A stretch of DNA of 64,000 nt. Origin: Pararge aegeria (lineage: Eukaryota; Arthropoda; Insecta; Lepidoptera; Nymphalidae). This document shows, one piece after another, positions 34,201 to 45,035 of this stretch. The notes under the pieces were generated by a model that was given only the letters and a program-made list of their open reading frames with translations, was not told the origin of the DNA and did not search any database. The stretch lies in NCBI RefSeq assembly GCF_905163445.1, contig NC_053204.1, positions 7,199,501-7,263,500 on the forward strand, in the 5' to 3' direction. The number at the start of each line of letters is the position of its first letter. Positions within the stretch are counted from its first letter, which is position 1. A program made the position numbers and the translations under genes.

Positions 34201-37200
34201 ATATAATACATGTCTTCTTGTAAAAAAGATCATGATTAAGACACTAAAGAGAAATAAATATCTTTGAACCGAAGTCATCACTAAGAAATCAACATACCAA
34301 TTTGTAATTCCAGCTGTTGACAATTTCAATAGGTGCTATACTACAAGAGATGCAGTCCAAGTACGGGGGTCTTTACGACCTGAGCAACTGCACAGCGCAT
34401 AAGTTGATACAGGACATTGCAAAGGTAAGGGTACTGTGTACAATATAATCATCATAATATCAACCCATTACCCGCCCACTACATGGCCTCTTAGTGTTTA
34501 AACACACTAGGCTGAAAATACGCGTCCGAAGTTCCGTGGCAGATTTTACGTTCCGACGCATTCGGCTGATATGACACACGATAAGAGCCGAATTTACGCG
34601 GCAGAAATTCAGTCGCGTAACTTTGTGTGGCGTAGCGTTAAAATCTTTTATTCTTCACTTTTAGACACTGTACAAGCGTTTACGTATAATCCTGGAACAA
34701 GATGGGGCAGAAATAGACGGCTGCCTGAGGCTTACCAAAACATACCGTAAAAGGCATCCGCATTTCGCTGACTTCCAACTGATACTGTCAACTCTACATA
34801 GTATTCAGGATGCGGAGGAGAAGCCACGTGACCAGATACATGAGTGCGACTTGCTGGCATTCGCTGTACATTCATATGGTGAGTTCGCAGCCAGTATAAC
34901 CACGCTACACAATGCAGTTTCCCGGGACTTTCCAATTGATATTTCCAACTCTTCATAGCATACAGGATGCGTCAGTTTTTTTTTACATGGTACTATAACA
35001 GATATGTCATCTGCAAACATAACACATTTATGTTTAGTGCAATCAGGAAGATCGTTGATGTATATCAGAAATAGTAGTTGCCCTAGAACACTACCCCGCA
35101 GGGTAGTGTACACCAAACGAATTTATTTCCACTCTGAGCAGAGCTTTGTCAATACCTTTTTCTCATTTAGCCTTGATATTTCAACTGGTTGTTTCCTATC
35201 TTTTAAATAACTATGAAATACATGGCCCTCGTAGGCCATTATACTCGCAATTTTTAAAAGTAAGCCTTAAAAAACATAATCAAAACCTTTTATAATCACA
35301 GAAAATAGTACATACAGGATTTCCTTTATCATAAGTGAAATTATGTTCTTAATCAACATAAAAACTGCCACGTTGGTGGATTTCTCTTTTTGAAAATCAT
35401 TTTGTTCGTTCCTTGTAACATTGTTTGTGCATTGCTCTTTCAAATATTTTAGATAAAAACTGAAACGAGTGAAATGGGCCGATAATTATTTATTTTAGTA
35501 AAACAACCTGTTTTGTGAAGGGGTTTGACTATAGTCGTGGTAGGGCTTGAAGGAAATGTGCCACTTGTAAAAGACAAATTTATTAATACACTCAATAGTG
35601 GCGAAATATCATCTACTACAGATTTGAAGACTTTTTAAAACGAAGAAGATCTTAGTTGTTTTTTTTCCTAAGCGCCACAGTTTATGATATATAACGACTC
35701 TAAGAGTGGAAAATCTTCGCAATATGCACACGTTTCCACGAAGTAGAGTACTTTAAGTGGAGATAGGGGAATAAATTTACATTTGTCGGTATTTTGTTCC
35801 AGTTATCGACAGCATACCGTTCGAGAAGGTGCAGGTTGCCTATCTCAAGTATTTGGACAAAATAACTGCCACGGTAAGTGTTTGGGCAAAATCACTACCA
35901 CTATAGTATTTAGACAAAATCACTGCCACTGTAGTAAGTATTTGGACAAAATCACTGCCACTGGTTGTTATTATTTGGACAAAATCACTACCACTATAGT
36001 ATTTGGACAAATAACTGCCGCTGTAGTAAGTATTTGGAAAAATCAATGCCACGGTAAGTGTTTGGACCAAATCACTGCCACTGTAGTAAGTATTTGGACA
36101 AAATCACTGCCACTGGTTGTTATTATTTGGACAAAATCACTACCACTATAGTATTTGGACAAATAACTGCCGCTGTAGTAAGTATTTGGAAAAATCAATG
36201 CCACGGTAAGTGTTTGGACCAAATCACTGCCACTGTAGTAAGTATTTGGACAATATCACTGCCACTGTTGTTATTATTTGGACAAAATCACTACCACTAT
36301 AGTATTTGGACAAATAATAACAACAGTGGCAGTGTTTGGACCAAATCACTGCCACTGTAGTAAGTATTTGGACAATATCACTGCCACTGTTGTTATTATT
36401 TGGACAAAATCACTACCACTATAGTATTTGGACAAAATCACTGCCACTGTAGTAAGTATTTGGACAAAATCCCTGCCACGGTAAGTATTTGGACAAAATC
36501 ACTGCCACTGGTTGTTATTATTTGGACAAAGTCACTACCACTATAGTATTTGGACAAATCACTGCCGCTGTAGTAAGTATTTGGACAAAATCATTGCCAC
36601 AGTAAGTGTTTGGACAAAATCACTGCCACGGTAAGTATCTGATCGCACATGAGGTGTCCATTAGTATACAACAGGAATAATTTAAGTTATGTGGACCAAT
36701 GCAAAAGCTCACCGTGACCAGTAAAAGTGTACACAGTATGGCTGTGCTTATTTACAAACACTTGCCAGATGCGCTAAAACTTTTACATATTTGACGTTCC
36801 AATAAGTGTTATTTGACAAACTATTTGTATAGGCTTTATTATCATACCAATGACTATGTAAATGGAAAATTGTTATATTCATAGAAATTAATTAATTGAT
36901 TGTATTTTATAAGTGAGTAGCTGTGATAGACTTCACTTTCGACAAGCACCTCAAACTTTTGTTTAGTTATGAGCGTTTAAAGTAATTCATCGTAAGGAAA
37001 CCTGCACACCTGAGAGTTCTAAAGTTTTATTTTGATGTCTGTGTGCAATAAAGTATTTCTTCTTCAAATTCAAATTCTAAATTTAACATGTTACACTAAT
37101 GTTAGTGATGGTGATAACTGCATTCGTTAACTTAAAACTAAAGCTAGGAGGGTTCCAACCGCGCCCTGGTCTAAAAAGAGCCTGCAACAAATTTAGCCAG

Positions 37201-39428
37201 TTTTTTTTTTGTTGTCACCATCTCACAGGCTAGTTAATGTTGAGCTATGAAGTAAGAGCAATTTTTCTATTAGCTTACGTTTTATATAAACTTGGAACTT
37301 ATAGAGAGACATCTCAAGGATTTCATCTGGTAATTTGTTATAAAAAGATATACAGCTACCCTTAAATAATTTACTAATTTTATCCAGCCTAGTAAACTGC
37401 ACTACAAGTTGTTTTTTTCTTCTAATATTAATTTTGTTACAGTTCTTCTCTTTTCCCGGGGATTGAACTCGGGACCACCTTCTTGAAACCTCAGCGCTCA
37501 CTGCTACGCCATCGAGGTTCTCAATAAACGGGTAGGATGACCGGGTCCTAGTAGCTTTATACAATGATGATCGTATTCTATTTGACAGGTAATGGAACAT
37601 GTCACAAATCTGGATATGACGCCAAAAAACACTTCGCCGGAAGAGATCGCGAGAATCAAAATCCGAGAACAACTAAAAACATTAATACCATATTTGCCCG
37701 CCGTAAGTACAGACAGCCTTAAACCTTAAACAACTTATATATATATATATATATATAGTTCTTGTGTGCGTGTGAACTCCTCCTGGACCGATTTGAATAA
37801 ATTTTTTGGTATGCGTTTGGTTGGCACCCTGGCTGGTTTAGATTCACAAAGCAGCCCGATAGATGGCGCTGGGGTCCGCTATTTAATTATAAATTTTAAA
37901 ATGCATATAAAAATATTGGATACAAGCAGGCGTTACTTTATACTTTATACCATGAAAATTAAATAAATAATTTATATAAGTACTACGAGATCGCACACAT
38001 CGCCATCTAGCCCCAAAGTAAGCGTAGCTTGTGTTATGGGTACTGAGGTTACAGATGAATAATTTTATGAATAATATACATAAGTTTTTGAGTAAACCAC
38101 TGCCATAGTTTTTACATCAGATACAGCAGTAACACTCTCATACGCTCGTTTCGTTTAACAATTATTCATTGTAAAGTCATCAACATCTCTTGAGGATGCT
38201 CCGTTTTCGGAGCGAAACGTGCGTAGAGGGTACATTGCCGAAGGTCTGTTTGGTTTAGAGTATAAAATTACACCATACAGATTCTCCTGCTTTTCGCGTC
38301 GTATAGCAAATTACGCCTTATTTTCATGTAGTTGTAGGAGTTCACACACATGACGGTATTCCGGATCCAGTAACAACAGAAATACTGATCCGATTATTGG
38401 AACGAAACCGCGCGACGCTTGGCAGTGGCACGGCGGTGCGCGGGGTGCGGTGTGCTACACACAGCCGCCATTTACAACGTCCATCCTCGTTGAAAGTAGA
38501 CGATACACTGAAGAACGAAAGTCCTGTACCGTCGGATCTGTTGAAATCGGTCCTGTAAACGCTGTGCTAATATCCTCCAGTAGCGACGTATGAATATTGT
38601 GCACTTGTCAAATATACTCTGTGATCTGCCGCTGTCAAAAAATATACATTGTTTCCGGCGTTTTGCTCACTTCGTGTTTTTAATTGAATTACCTAGTTAA
38701 ATCAAATAAATACTAAAATGCTAACATATAATATCACGACGGATCAGTTAAAATGGATCCTGTAAAATCGGTTTTCTATGTGAACGAGCCGTTAGTAGTT
38801 TTTATTTTATTTTATCTTTTATTATTGTTTTTTTTTTATTTATTGTTTAAAATAAATTGTAACAAAAATTTTCCAACTGGCTAATTAAGCCATCCCCTTA
38901 GAAACTATGCGTTTATGGTGAGTATGGCGGGATCGCAAGTATATATCTTTATGAATATTCAGCTACTTAATCTAAATGTAAATCATTTAGACAATCTCAA
39001 TCGAACAGTGGTATTTTTGCACTGTTAGCTAAAAAAATGTCTTTTACATTTCCTTAAAAATATATGTTTTTTTTTTTTCATTTAAAAATTGGAAAGCGTG
39101 TGGGAGATCTTCAAATATTTTGGGTAATATGTATTTATAGTTCCTTTTTCCGAACTCATTAAGTGTTTTCGGTAGAATAAACTTTTCATAACTACGCAGT
39201 TTCCGAGAATTACCGTGAGCTTTTTGTGTCAGAGCTCGTCCGGGGAAGTACTAAGCAGCATTGTTGCAATGCTGTGTTCCGGTCCGAAGGGCGTGGTTTC
39301 CGGTGTCATTACAGACACATAGTAACCAACGCCTCAAATTGATGGGCACACTATTTTCATTGCAGTGTGTCAAACACGCAACCGAGCATCATTTCGTACC
39401 AGAGGAGGCGAATGTCCATATCGTCCAC
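31272..39428 (+). CDS. gene C: eight-exon gene of unknown family, 3' end not in view
   Basis: Exons: 31272-31307, 31945-32151, 33247-33291, 34314-34424, 34665-34878, 35803-35873, 37589-37702, 39366-39428. All introns are GT/AG. All junctions are phase 0 except exon 5/6 (phase 1, split Val). Together they give 287 residues without a stop, and the last exon ends in a GTAAGT donor, so the gene continues. I do not recognise the family. The start (VIALTGVPKN, then a helix, then RTAFLRLSEKLDP) has a weak RRM-like strand-helix-strand pattern. Exons 4-7 are mainly helical and charged, with YGGLYDLSNCTAHKLIQD and AFAVHSYG. No signal peptide or membrane segment. The next exons must lie beyond the LINE and perhaps beyond the satellite block; none was found. 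Confidence 0.65.
31945..32151 (+). CDS. gene C exon 2
   Basis: 69 codons, phase 0 on both sides (acceptor TATTTCAG, donor GTATGT). Lys/Asn-rich helix, then RTAFLRLSEKLDPVEVVEI, consistent with a small alpha/beta domain together with exon 1. Confidence 0.65.
32290..32640 (+). mobile_element. LINE 3' end with SINE-shared tail
   Basis: Encodes TKRFATSF...RIWNALPASPLPT, a CR1/Jockey-like ORF2 C-terminus, then a 3' UTR (AAGCGCGCTCCACCTTAGGC) and an A-rich tail. The same 3' part forms the tail of the SINE at 7978-8250. Confidence 0.6.
32641..33240. other. intron of gene C, unassigned
   Basis: No repeat or exon recognised beyond the acceptor at 33240-33246. Confidence 0.3.
33547..33910 (-). mobile_element. 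RTE-type LINE C-terminus
   Basis: Minus-strand frame with QRVAKLKWQWAGHIA, RTDGRWGPKVLEWRP, SWTDNIKRV and SRWIQAAQ, the conserved end of lepidopteran RTE ORFs. Same family as the + fragments at 8341 and 10136. Confidence 0.7.
34010..34305 (+). mobile_element. LINE RT C-terminal fragment
   Basis: Decayed frame with INKLQRIQNKLIKALFHF and THTPTNGLYKK-like text, matching the segment after RT in Jockey-clade ORF2 (LQRIQNK...). It ends a few bases before the acceptor of gene C exon 4. Confidence 0.55.
34314..34424 (+). CDS. gene C exon 4
   Basis: 37 codons, phase 0 on both sides (acceptor TAATTCCAG, donor GTAAGG). Contains ILQEMQSKYGGLYDLSNC. A decayed LINE ends just upstream of the acceptor. 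Confidence 0.65.
34665..34878 (+). CDS. gene C exon 5
   Basis: 214 nt, phase 0 in and phase 1 out (acceptor CTTTTAG, donor GTGAGT). Helical and basic: TLYKRLRIILEQ, LRLTKTYRKRHPHFADFQ, then LLAFAVHSY. Confidence 0.7.
34975..35640 (-). mobile_element. LINE reverse transcriptase fragment
   Basis: Minus-strand pieces in changing frames: TIVKPLHKTG...INNYRPISL (near 35500), then RGSVLGQLLFLIYINDLPD and FADDISVIV (FADD catalytic box) near 35050. A decayed Jockey-like RT inside an intron of gene C. Confidence 0.6.
35803..35873 (+). CDS. gene C exon 6, source of a minisatellite
   Basis: 71 nt, phase 1 in and phase 0 out. Encodes IDSIPFEKVQVAYLKY then LDKITAT, and ends in ACG before donor GTAAGTG. 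The last two dozen or so bases plus the donor are the repeat unit of the adjoining minisatellite. Confidence 0.65.
35874..36640 (+). repeat. minisatellite derived from exon 6 and its splice donor
   Basis: About 25 units of 28-34 bp built on TATTTGGACAAAATCACTGC then CAC, with variable ends. The unit equals the end of gene C exon 6 (coding KYLDKITAT) plus GTAAGT. Units with an intact CCACGGTAAGT occur near 36051, 36201, 36476 and 36628. One inverted stretch makes a perfect 24-bp stem (36257-36280 with 36311-36334). Confidence 0.8.
36945..37030 (+). repeat. S2 SINE fragment
   Basis: Carries CAAACTTTTGTTTAGTTATG and AAGGAAACCTGCACACCTGA, the body of S2. Confidence 0.4.
37035..37440 (-). mobile_element. 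LINE 3' end, same family as the satellite-embedded LINE
   Basis: Minus-strand frame with KKQLVVQFTRLDK, SCISFYNKLPDEILEMS and VYIKRKLIEKLL, closely parallel to the LINE at 44128-45030, followed by a matching 3' UTR. A minus-strand SINE head (37442-37524; A box TGGCGTAGCAG) joins it on the right. Confidence 0.65.
37589..37702 (+). CDS. gene C exon 7
   Basis: 38 codons, phase 0 on both sides (acceptor TTTGACAG, donor GTAAGT). Contains PKNTSPEEIARIKIREQLK, a charged helix. Confidence 0.65.
37740..37985 (+). repeat. TA microsatellite and Helitron-like sequence
   Basis: A TA dinucleotide run (37738-37758) leads into TGAACTCCTCCTGGACCGAT, a phrase common in lepidopteran Helitron leaders. It ends near the complement of the fold-back terminal block (AAGCAGGCGTTACTTTATAC). 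Confidence 0.4.
37975..38335. repeat. S1 SINE tail plus fold-back element half
   Basis: 37985-38095 is an S1 tail (CACATCGCCATCTAGCCCC). 38182-38335 is the right half of the fold-back element (GCGAAACGTGCGTAGAGGGT, then AGATTCTCCTGC). Confidence 0.55.
38336..39365. other. intron of gene C, unassigned
   Basis: A GC-rich patch at 38400-38470 lacks any open frame of note; the rest is AT-rich. No exon found between 37702 and 39366. Confidence 0.3.
39366..39428 (+). CDS. gene C exon 8
   Basis: 21 codons, phase 0 on both sides (acceptor CATTGCAG, donor GTAAGT). His-rich peptide KHATEHHFVPEEANVHIVH. No later exon was found in the window. Confidence 0.55.
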
Positions 39429-39921
39429 GTAAGTAACACTGCAATAGTACCTACACTTAAAATATGTACTGACGATTTTTATGTAACTACACACGGGTCA
39501 GACTTTTTGAAGTAAAACTTCTTTAGGCGCGACTAGGGAGTAACTCAGAACTTTTTCTGACGGAAGTACCGCTTACATCAGAGTCTGTGTAGTTTCCGCT
39601 ATGTAAATTAATGATTTCGATTGGTCGTAAGTATATGTCATATAAGAAAATAAAATAAGAACCTATGACATCTGTTAGATGTAAGTTTTAATGTATACAT
39701 TTAATTATAGATTTCTTTGTATATAAAAGCTGATATATGGGTTTATATGCCTCTAATAAAAAACTTTATTATTATTATTATTATATACTCCACGCTTCTT
39801 GACTTATACACCAGCTAGTGGCAAATATCATATTCAATTAGGATTATTTACTTTCAATATTTTCAAACAGATCAATTGTGAATAGCAAAGTGAAAAAAAA
39901 ATTCAAAAAAGTTTATTTTAT

Positions 39922-39960
39922 ACTAGCGGACCCTCGCGACTTCGTTCGCGTATGAGTCTA
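39922..39960 (-). repeat. Helitron 3' end fragment
   Basis: CTAGCGGACCCTCGCGACTT followed by CGTTCGCG is the complement of a Helitron hairpin plus CTAG end. Its body cannot be traced. Confidence 0.4.
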
Positions 39961-40449
39961 TCAAGAAGCTAGAATAGATCTGATGCTAACATCATAATCA
40001 TCGTGTTCTTTGGAAATCTCTAATTATACTTGATTATTTATTACTTTCGTAATAAATATATTATTAATAAATTTTCTGACGATTGCAACATTCTATAATA
40101 TTCAATGACAAAGTTGGATTGACATGTGCTGATCTAACCTTCAATTTTCTACTACGAGTATGGCAGTTATATTTTAACCATATCAAATTTAGTATCTCCA
40201 GAAGATAATAAATTCCCAAATTGCTCCGGCCGAGAATCGAACCTAGGACCTTGATGTTTCGAAAGTGCTTCTATTAGGCCTACTTGAAATAAATTAATTA
40301 TGAATAAATAGTTGTTGCCTGCGACCTCGTTGGTGTGTCATCATAATAAACTCACCGATCGTTGTGATTTGAAACTCGATGAATCGAAAATGTGCGAGAA
40401 AAACACATTTTCTTTCATACTTTTGTTACCATGAAAACTAAATAATAAT

Positions 40450-41990
40450 ACCTATATTGTTTTATTTATTTAGGAAGCCAACGTTATATACAATGTCTTA
40501 AAATTATTATAAACATAACAGTAATATTCAGACGTTCTTCAATATACAGAACCTAAAACTAAAGAGATAAATTAAAAAAAAAAATACAAAAGATACTACA
40601 AACTAAAATAAAAATAAAAATAAAAGAGGATTACGTAACAAACAGTTTTTTAATTTTGCGCTTATAACTCAGAGCGGAATTGTGAAAAATATCTAAATCA
40701 GCTTTTTTAAATGCACAATTGTAGGCCGAGACAATTCTATTTATCGGGGCGGACCTGCCTAGATTACTTTCTGTGAATGTAGGCCTAAAAGTTTGCTTAT
40801 TCTTGATATAAGATCTCGCATTATACTTAGGTACTGCCAATCTTACCCTGTCCGCCAAACTTGAATAATCAATACCACCATTAATAATTTTATGTAAGAA
40901 ACAAAGATCTATCATGTTTCTGCGATTCGTAAGTGAAAGAGTTTTATAAATATTAAATAGGTCATTATAGCTAGTATCTTCATTCAATATTTTGTCCTTG
41001 TAGCCTAAGTGTCGTAAAAACTTCTTTTGTACTCTCTCTATTCTATTCTTATGGACTTGATAGTAAGGATTCCATGCAATAGAGCAGTATTCAAGTCTGC
41101 TTCGTATTAATGAATTGTACAGTCCTAGCTTGGTCGAAGACTTTTTAAACTGATTTGTGTTTCTAATAATAAACCCTAGTTATTTCAGACACTTGCAAAC
41201 CATATTATCTATGTGCGGTATAAAACTTAATTTATTATCTAGTATTATCCCAAGATCATTTAAGTGGTTGACATTTTTTAATATGTTTCCTTTTATGTTA
41301 TAATCAAATCTCTCATTATGTACCTTTCTACTAAAGGTAATACTGTAGCATTTTAAATCATTATCACTACACCATTTCACAAGTCTATCTAATTCCTCTT
41401 GCATATTCATAGAGTCCATGCTATCTTTTATCTTACAATGCATTTTAAGGTCATCCGCATAAAGCTGGAACTGACAGAATTTGAAACATTCAACTACGTC
41501 ATTAATAAAATTTCCAAATAAGATTGGGCCAAGATTAGAGCCCTGAGGTACCCCTGACGTTGCAACAAATGTTACTGACTGATACCCACCAATAACCACA
41601 TTCATTTTACGGTTTATTAAATATGATTCTAACCAATTAATAATATTTCCAACAATGCCGTATCGCCTCAGTTTTTCTAATAAAATGTTGTGGTCAACAA
41701 CATCAAATGCTTTGGCTAAATCACTATAAATACAGTCTATTTGTTCCTTATTATCTAAAGCCTCTGATAAATGTACTACAAATAAAGCCAAATTCGAGAT
41801 AGTCGACCTTTTTTAGTAACGTTAGTGCACATATTAATGATTCAAAAATCTTCGAAAATACTGACAGAATACTTATTGGCCTGTACTTTGTGATGTCTTT
41901 TTTGTCACCACTCTTAAAGATAGGTACTACTCTTGCGTACTTCCAAATACTTGGAAAGAGACCTGTACTCAAGGATTTATTATATATCAG
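40450..41990 (-). mobile_element. 5'-truncated Jockey-like LINE with decayed RT
   Basis: Minus strand, from the satellite edge at 41990 to an A-rich 3' end near 40450. Text in order: GLFPSIWKYARVVPIFKSGD and YRPISILSVFSKIFESLI (RT start), a frameshift near 41810, SDLAKAFDVVDHNILLEKL, GVPQGSNLGPILF, QLYADDLKM (catalytic YADD), LGIILDNKLSF, a TAA at about 41180, then SRLEYCSIAWNP and a C-terminal part ending KRKIKKLFVT. One frameshift and one stop make it inactive. Endonuclease and ORF1 are missing. Confidence 0.75.
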
Positions 41991-44110
41991 TACGTATATA
42001 ATGTATCTAAGTATATAATATACTTTAGTAAATAATGTATCTAAGTATATAATGTACTTAAGTATATAATATACTTATTATTACTTAACTATATTATATA
42101 CTTAAGTATATAATGTACGTAAATATATAATGTAAGTAAGTATATATTGTACGTAAGTATATAATGTACTTAAGTAAATAATGTACTTAAGTAAATAATG
42201 TATTTTGGTAATTAATGTACTGAAGTAAATAATGCACTTAAGTATATACTGTACTCAAGTAAATAATGTATTTAAGTATATAATGTACTTAGGTATATAA
42301 TGTACTTAAGTATATAATGTACTTAAGTATATAATGTATCTAAGTACACAATGTATTTCAGTAAATAAAGTACTTAAGTAGATAAATAATATGCTTAAGA
42401 AATTAATGTATGTAAGTATATAATGTACGTAAGTATATAATGTACTCAAGTAAATAATGTACTTAAGTATATAATATACTTAAGTATATTATGTACTTAA
42501 GTTTATAATGTACTTAAGTAAATAATAAACTCAAGTAAATAATGTACTTAAATATATAATGTACGTAAGTTTATAATGTACTTAAGTAAATAATAAACTA
42601 AAGTAAATAATGTACTTAAGAAAATAGTGTACGTAAATATATAATGTATTTAAGTATATAATATACTTAAGTAAATAATGTACTTAAGTAAAAATGTACG
42701 TAAGTACATAATGTACTTAAGTATATAATGTATTTAAGTAAATAATATACTTAAGTAAATAATGTACGTAAGTATAGGATGTACTTAAGTTTATAATATA
42801 CTTAAGTAGATAATATACTGAATCATAATGTACGTAAGTATATAATGTACGTAAGTATATAATGTACTCAAGTAAATAATGTATCTTAGTATATAATGTA
42901 CTTAAGTAAATAGTGAACTTAAGTAAATAATGTATTTAAGTAATTAATGTACTGCAGTAAATAATGTATCTTAGTATAAAATGTACTTAAGTAAATAGTG
43001 AACTTAAGTAAATATTGTATTTAAGTAATTAATGTACTGCAGTAAATAATGTACTTAAGTATGTAATGTATCTAAGTACATAATGTACTTAAGTATATAA
43101 TATACTTAAGTAAATAATGTAATAATTCTTACGTACATTATATACTAAGGTATATTATTTACTTAAGTACATTATATACTTAGATACGTTATTTACTAAA
43201 GTACTTTATATACTTAGATACATTATATACTTAAGTACATTATTTACTTGAGTACATTACATAATGTATCTTAATATATAATGTACTCAAGTATATAATG
43301 TACTCAAGTAAATAATGTACTTAAGTATATTATATACTTAATGTACTCAAGTATATTATATACTTAAGTACATTGAGTACTTACTTAAGTTAATTATTTA
43401 CTTAAGTATATTATATACTTAAGTACATTATATACTTGAGTACATTATATATTAATACACATTATATACTTACGTACATTATATACTTAAGAACATTATT
43501 TACTTTAGTATATTATTTACTTAGGTACATTATATACTTAGATACATTATTTACTTAAGTACATTATTAACTTTAGTATATTATTTACTTAAGTACATTA
43601 TATACTTAGATACATTATTTACTAAAGTACATTATATACTTAGATACATTTTATACTTTAGTATATTATATACTTAAGTACATTATTTACTTAAGTACAT
43701 TATATACTTACGTACATTATATACTTAAGTACATTATTTAAGTGTATAATGTACTTAAGTGTATAATGTACTTAAGTATATATAAATTACTTGAGAAAAT
43801 AAATTACTTATGTAAATAATGTACTTAAGTATTTAATGTACGTAAGTATATAATGTACTTAAGTATATAATATACCTTAGTATATAATGTACGTGAGAAT
43901 ATAATGTTCGAAAGTATATAATGTACGAAAGTATGTAATATACTCTACTAAATAATGTACTTAAGTAAATAATGTACGTAAGTATATAATGTTTTTAGTA
44001 CATAATATACTTAAGTAAATAATATACTTAAGTAAATAATGTATGTAAGTATATAATGTACCCAAGTTAATAATGTACTTAAGTATAAAATGTTCTTAAG
44101 TTTACGTATA
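41990..44110. repeat. satellite A array, left block
   Basis: Tandem 17-bp units (ACTTAAGTATATAATGT and the variant ACTTAAGTAAATAATGT). The unit centre ACTTAAGT is a perfect palindrome. Orientation flips at about 43125, 43262, 43330 and 43735. No coding content. Confidence 0.9.
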
Positions 44111-45035
44111 CGATAACGTTTACGTATAACGTTTAATAATGAGGAACTGAAACTGGAGGATACGACAGTTTTTCTAGGAATAACGTTAGATTCTAAACTT
44201 CAATGGGGCCCTCATGTAAATAATTTATCGAACAGGCTTAGTTCTGCTGCCTATGCGGTAAAGAAGATACGCCATATGACCGACGTAGAAACTGCGAGAC
44301 TGGTATATTTTAGTTACTTTCACAGCATTATGTCATATGGAATTTTACTTTGGGGAAATGCTGCTGATATTAGCAATATTTTCGTGCTGCAGAAGAGGGC
44401 TGTTCGTTCTATCTACAAAATGGGTCCGAGAGAGTCCTTGAGAGATAAATTAAAAGATTTTAAAATAATGACAGTGTATAGTCAGTACATATTTGAAAAT
44501 TTAATGTACGTTCATAAAAACATTTCTAAATTTAAGAAAAAATGTGACTGCAATAATTTAAACATTAGAAGTAAGAATAAACTTACAGTGCAATATACTA
44601 GGTTACAAAAAAATCATAAATCGTTTAAAGGAAATTGCATACAATTCTACAATAAACTACCAATTGTCATCTTGGAGATGTCTCTTAAAAAGTTCAAAGT
44701 TTGTATTAAACGTAAGCTTATAGAAAAGTCCTATTATAGTATAAAGGACTACGTAAACGATAAAAAAGCTTGGGTGTAAATTATTGCTCTCTCTTCTAAT
44801 AATTTAAAATGACATTGTGAGATGGTGATAACAAAAAAAAAACACCCGGCTAAGTTTGTTGTGGGCTTCTTCTTAGACCAGGACGCGTTTGGAACCCTGG
44901 TAGCTTTAGTTTTAAGTTTACGAATGTGGTTATCGCCATTATCTCACTACCATGTGGTTCTTATATACGCATCAAAAGTGCCACCTGTGGGCCTACTCGA
45001 ATAAAGATATTTTTGACTTTTGACTTTGACTATAC
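44111..45035 (+). mobile_element. LINE 3' end between satellites, copy 1
   Basis: Open frame from about 44131 to stop 44777: VFLGITLDSKLQWGPHV, then the C-terminal part of a Jockey-like RT (YFSYFHSIMSYGILLWGN, VLQKRAVRSIYKMG, QFYNKLPIVILEMSLKKF). A 3' UTR follows, ending with AATAAAGATATTTTTGACTT and short TTTGAC repeats. 5'-truncated; the left junction is to a few satellite-B-like units. Copy 2 is at 54950-55875 with the same 167-residue frame. Confidence 0.8.

Noticed and set aside
34314..34424. Gene C exon 4 as part of the LINE just upstream
   Set aside because: The LINE frame ends in a stop before the acceptor, while this exon keeps phase 0 with exons 3 and 5 and has good splice sites.
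44276..44779. 167-codon frame, identical at 55115-55618, as a duplicated host gene
   Set aside because: Its text is the C-terminal part of a Jockey-like ORF2 with an upstream LGITLDSKLQW motif and a LINE 3' UTR.
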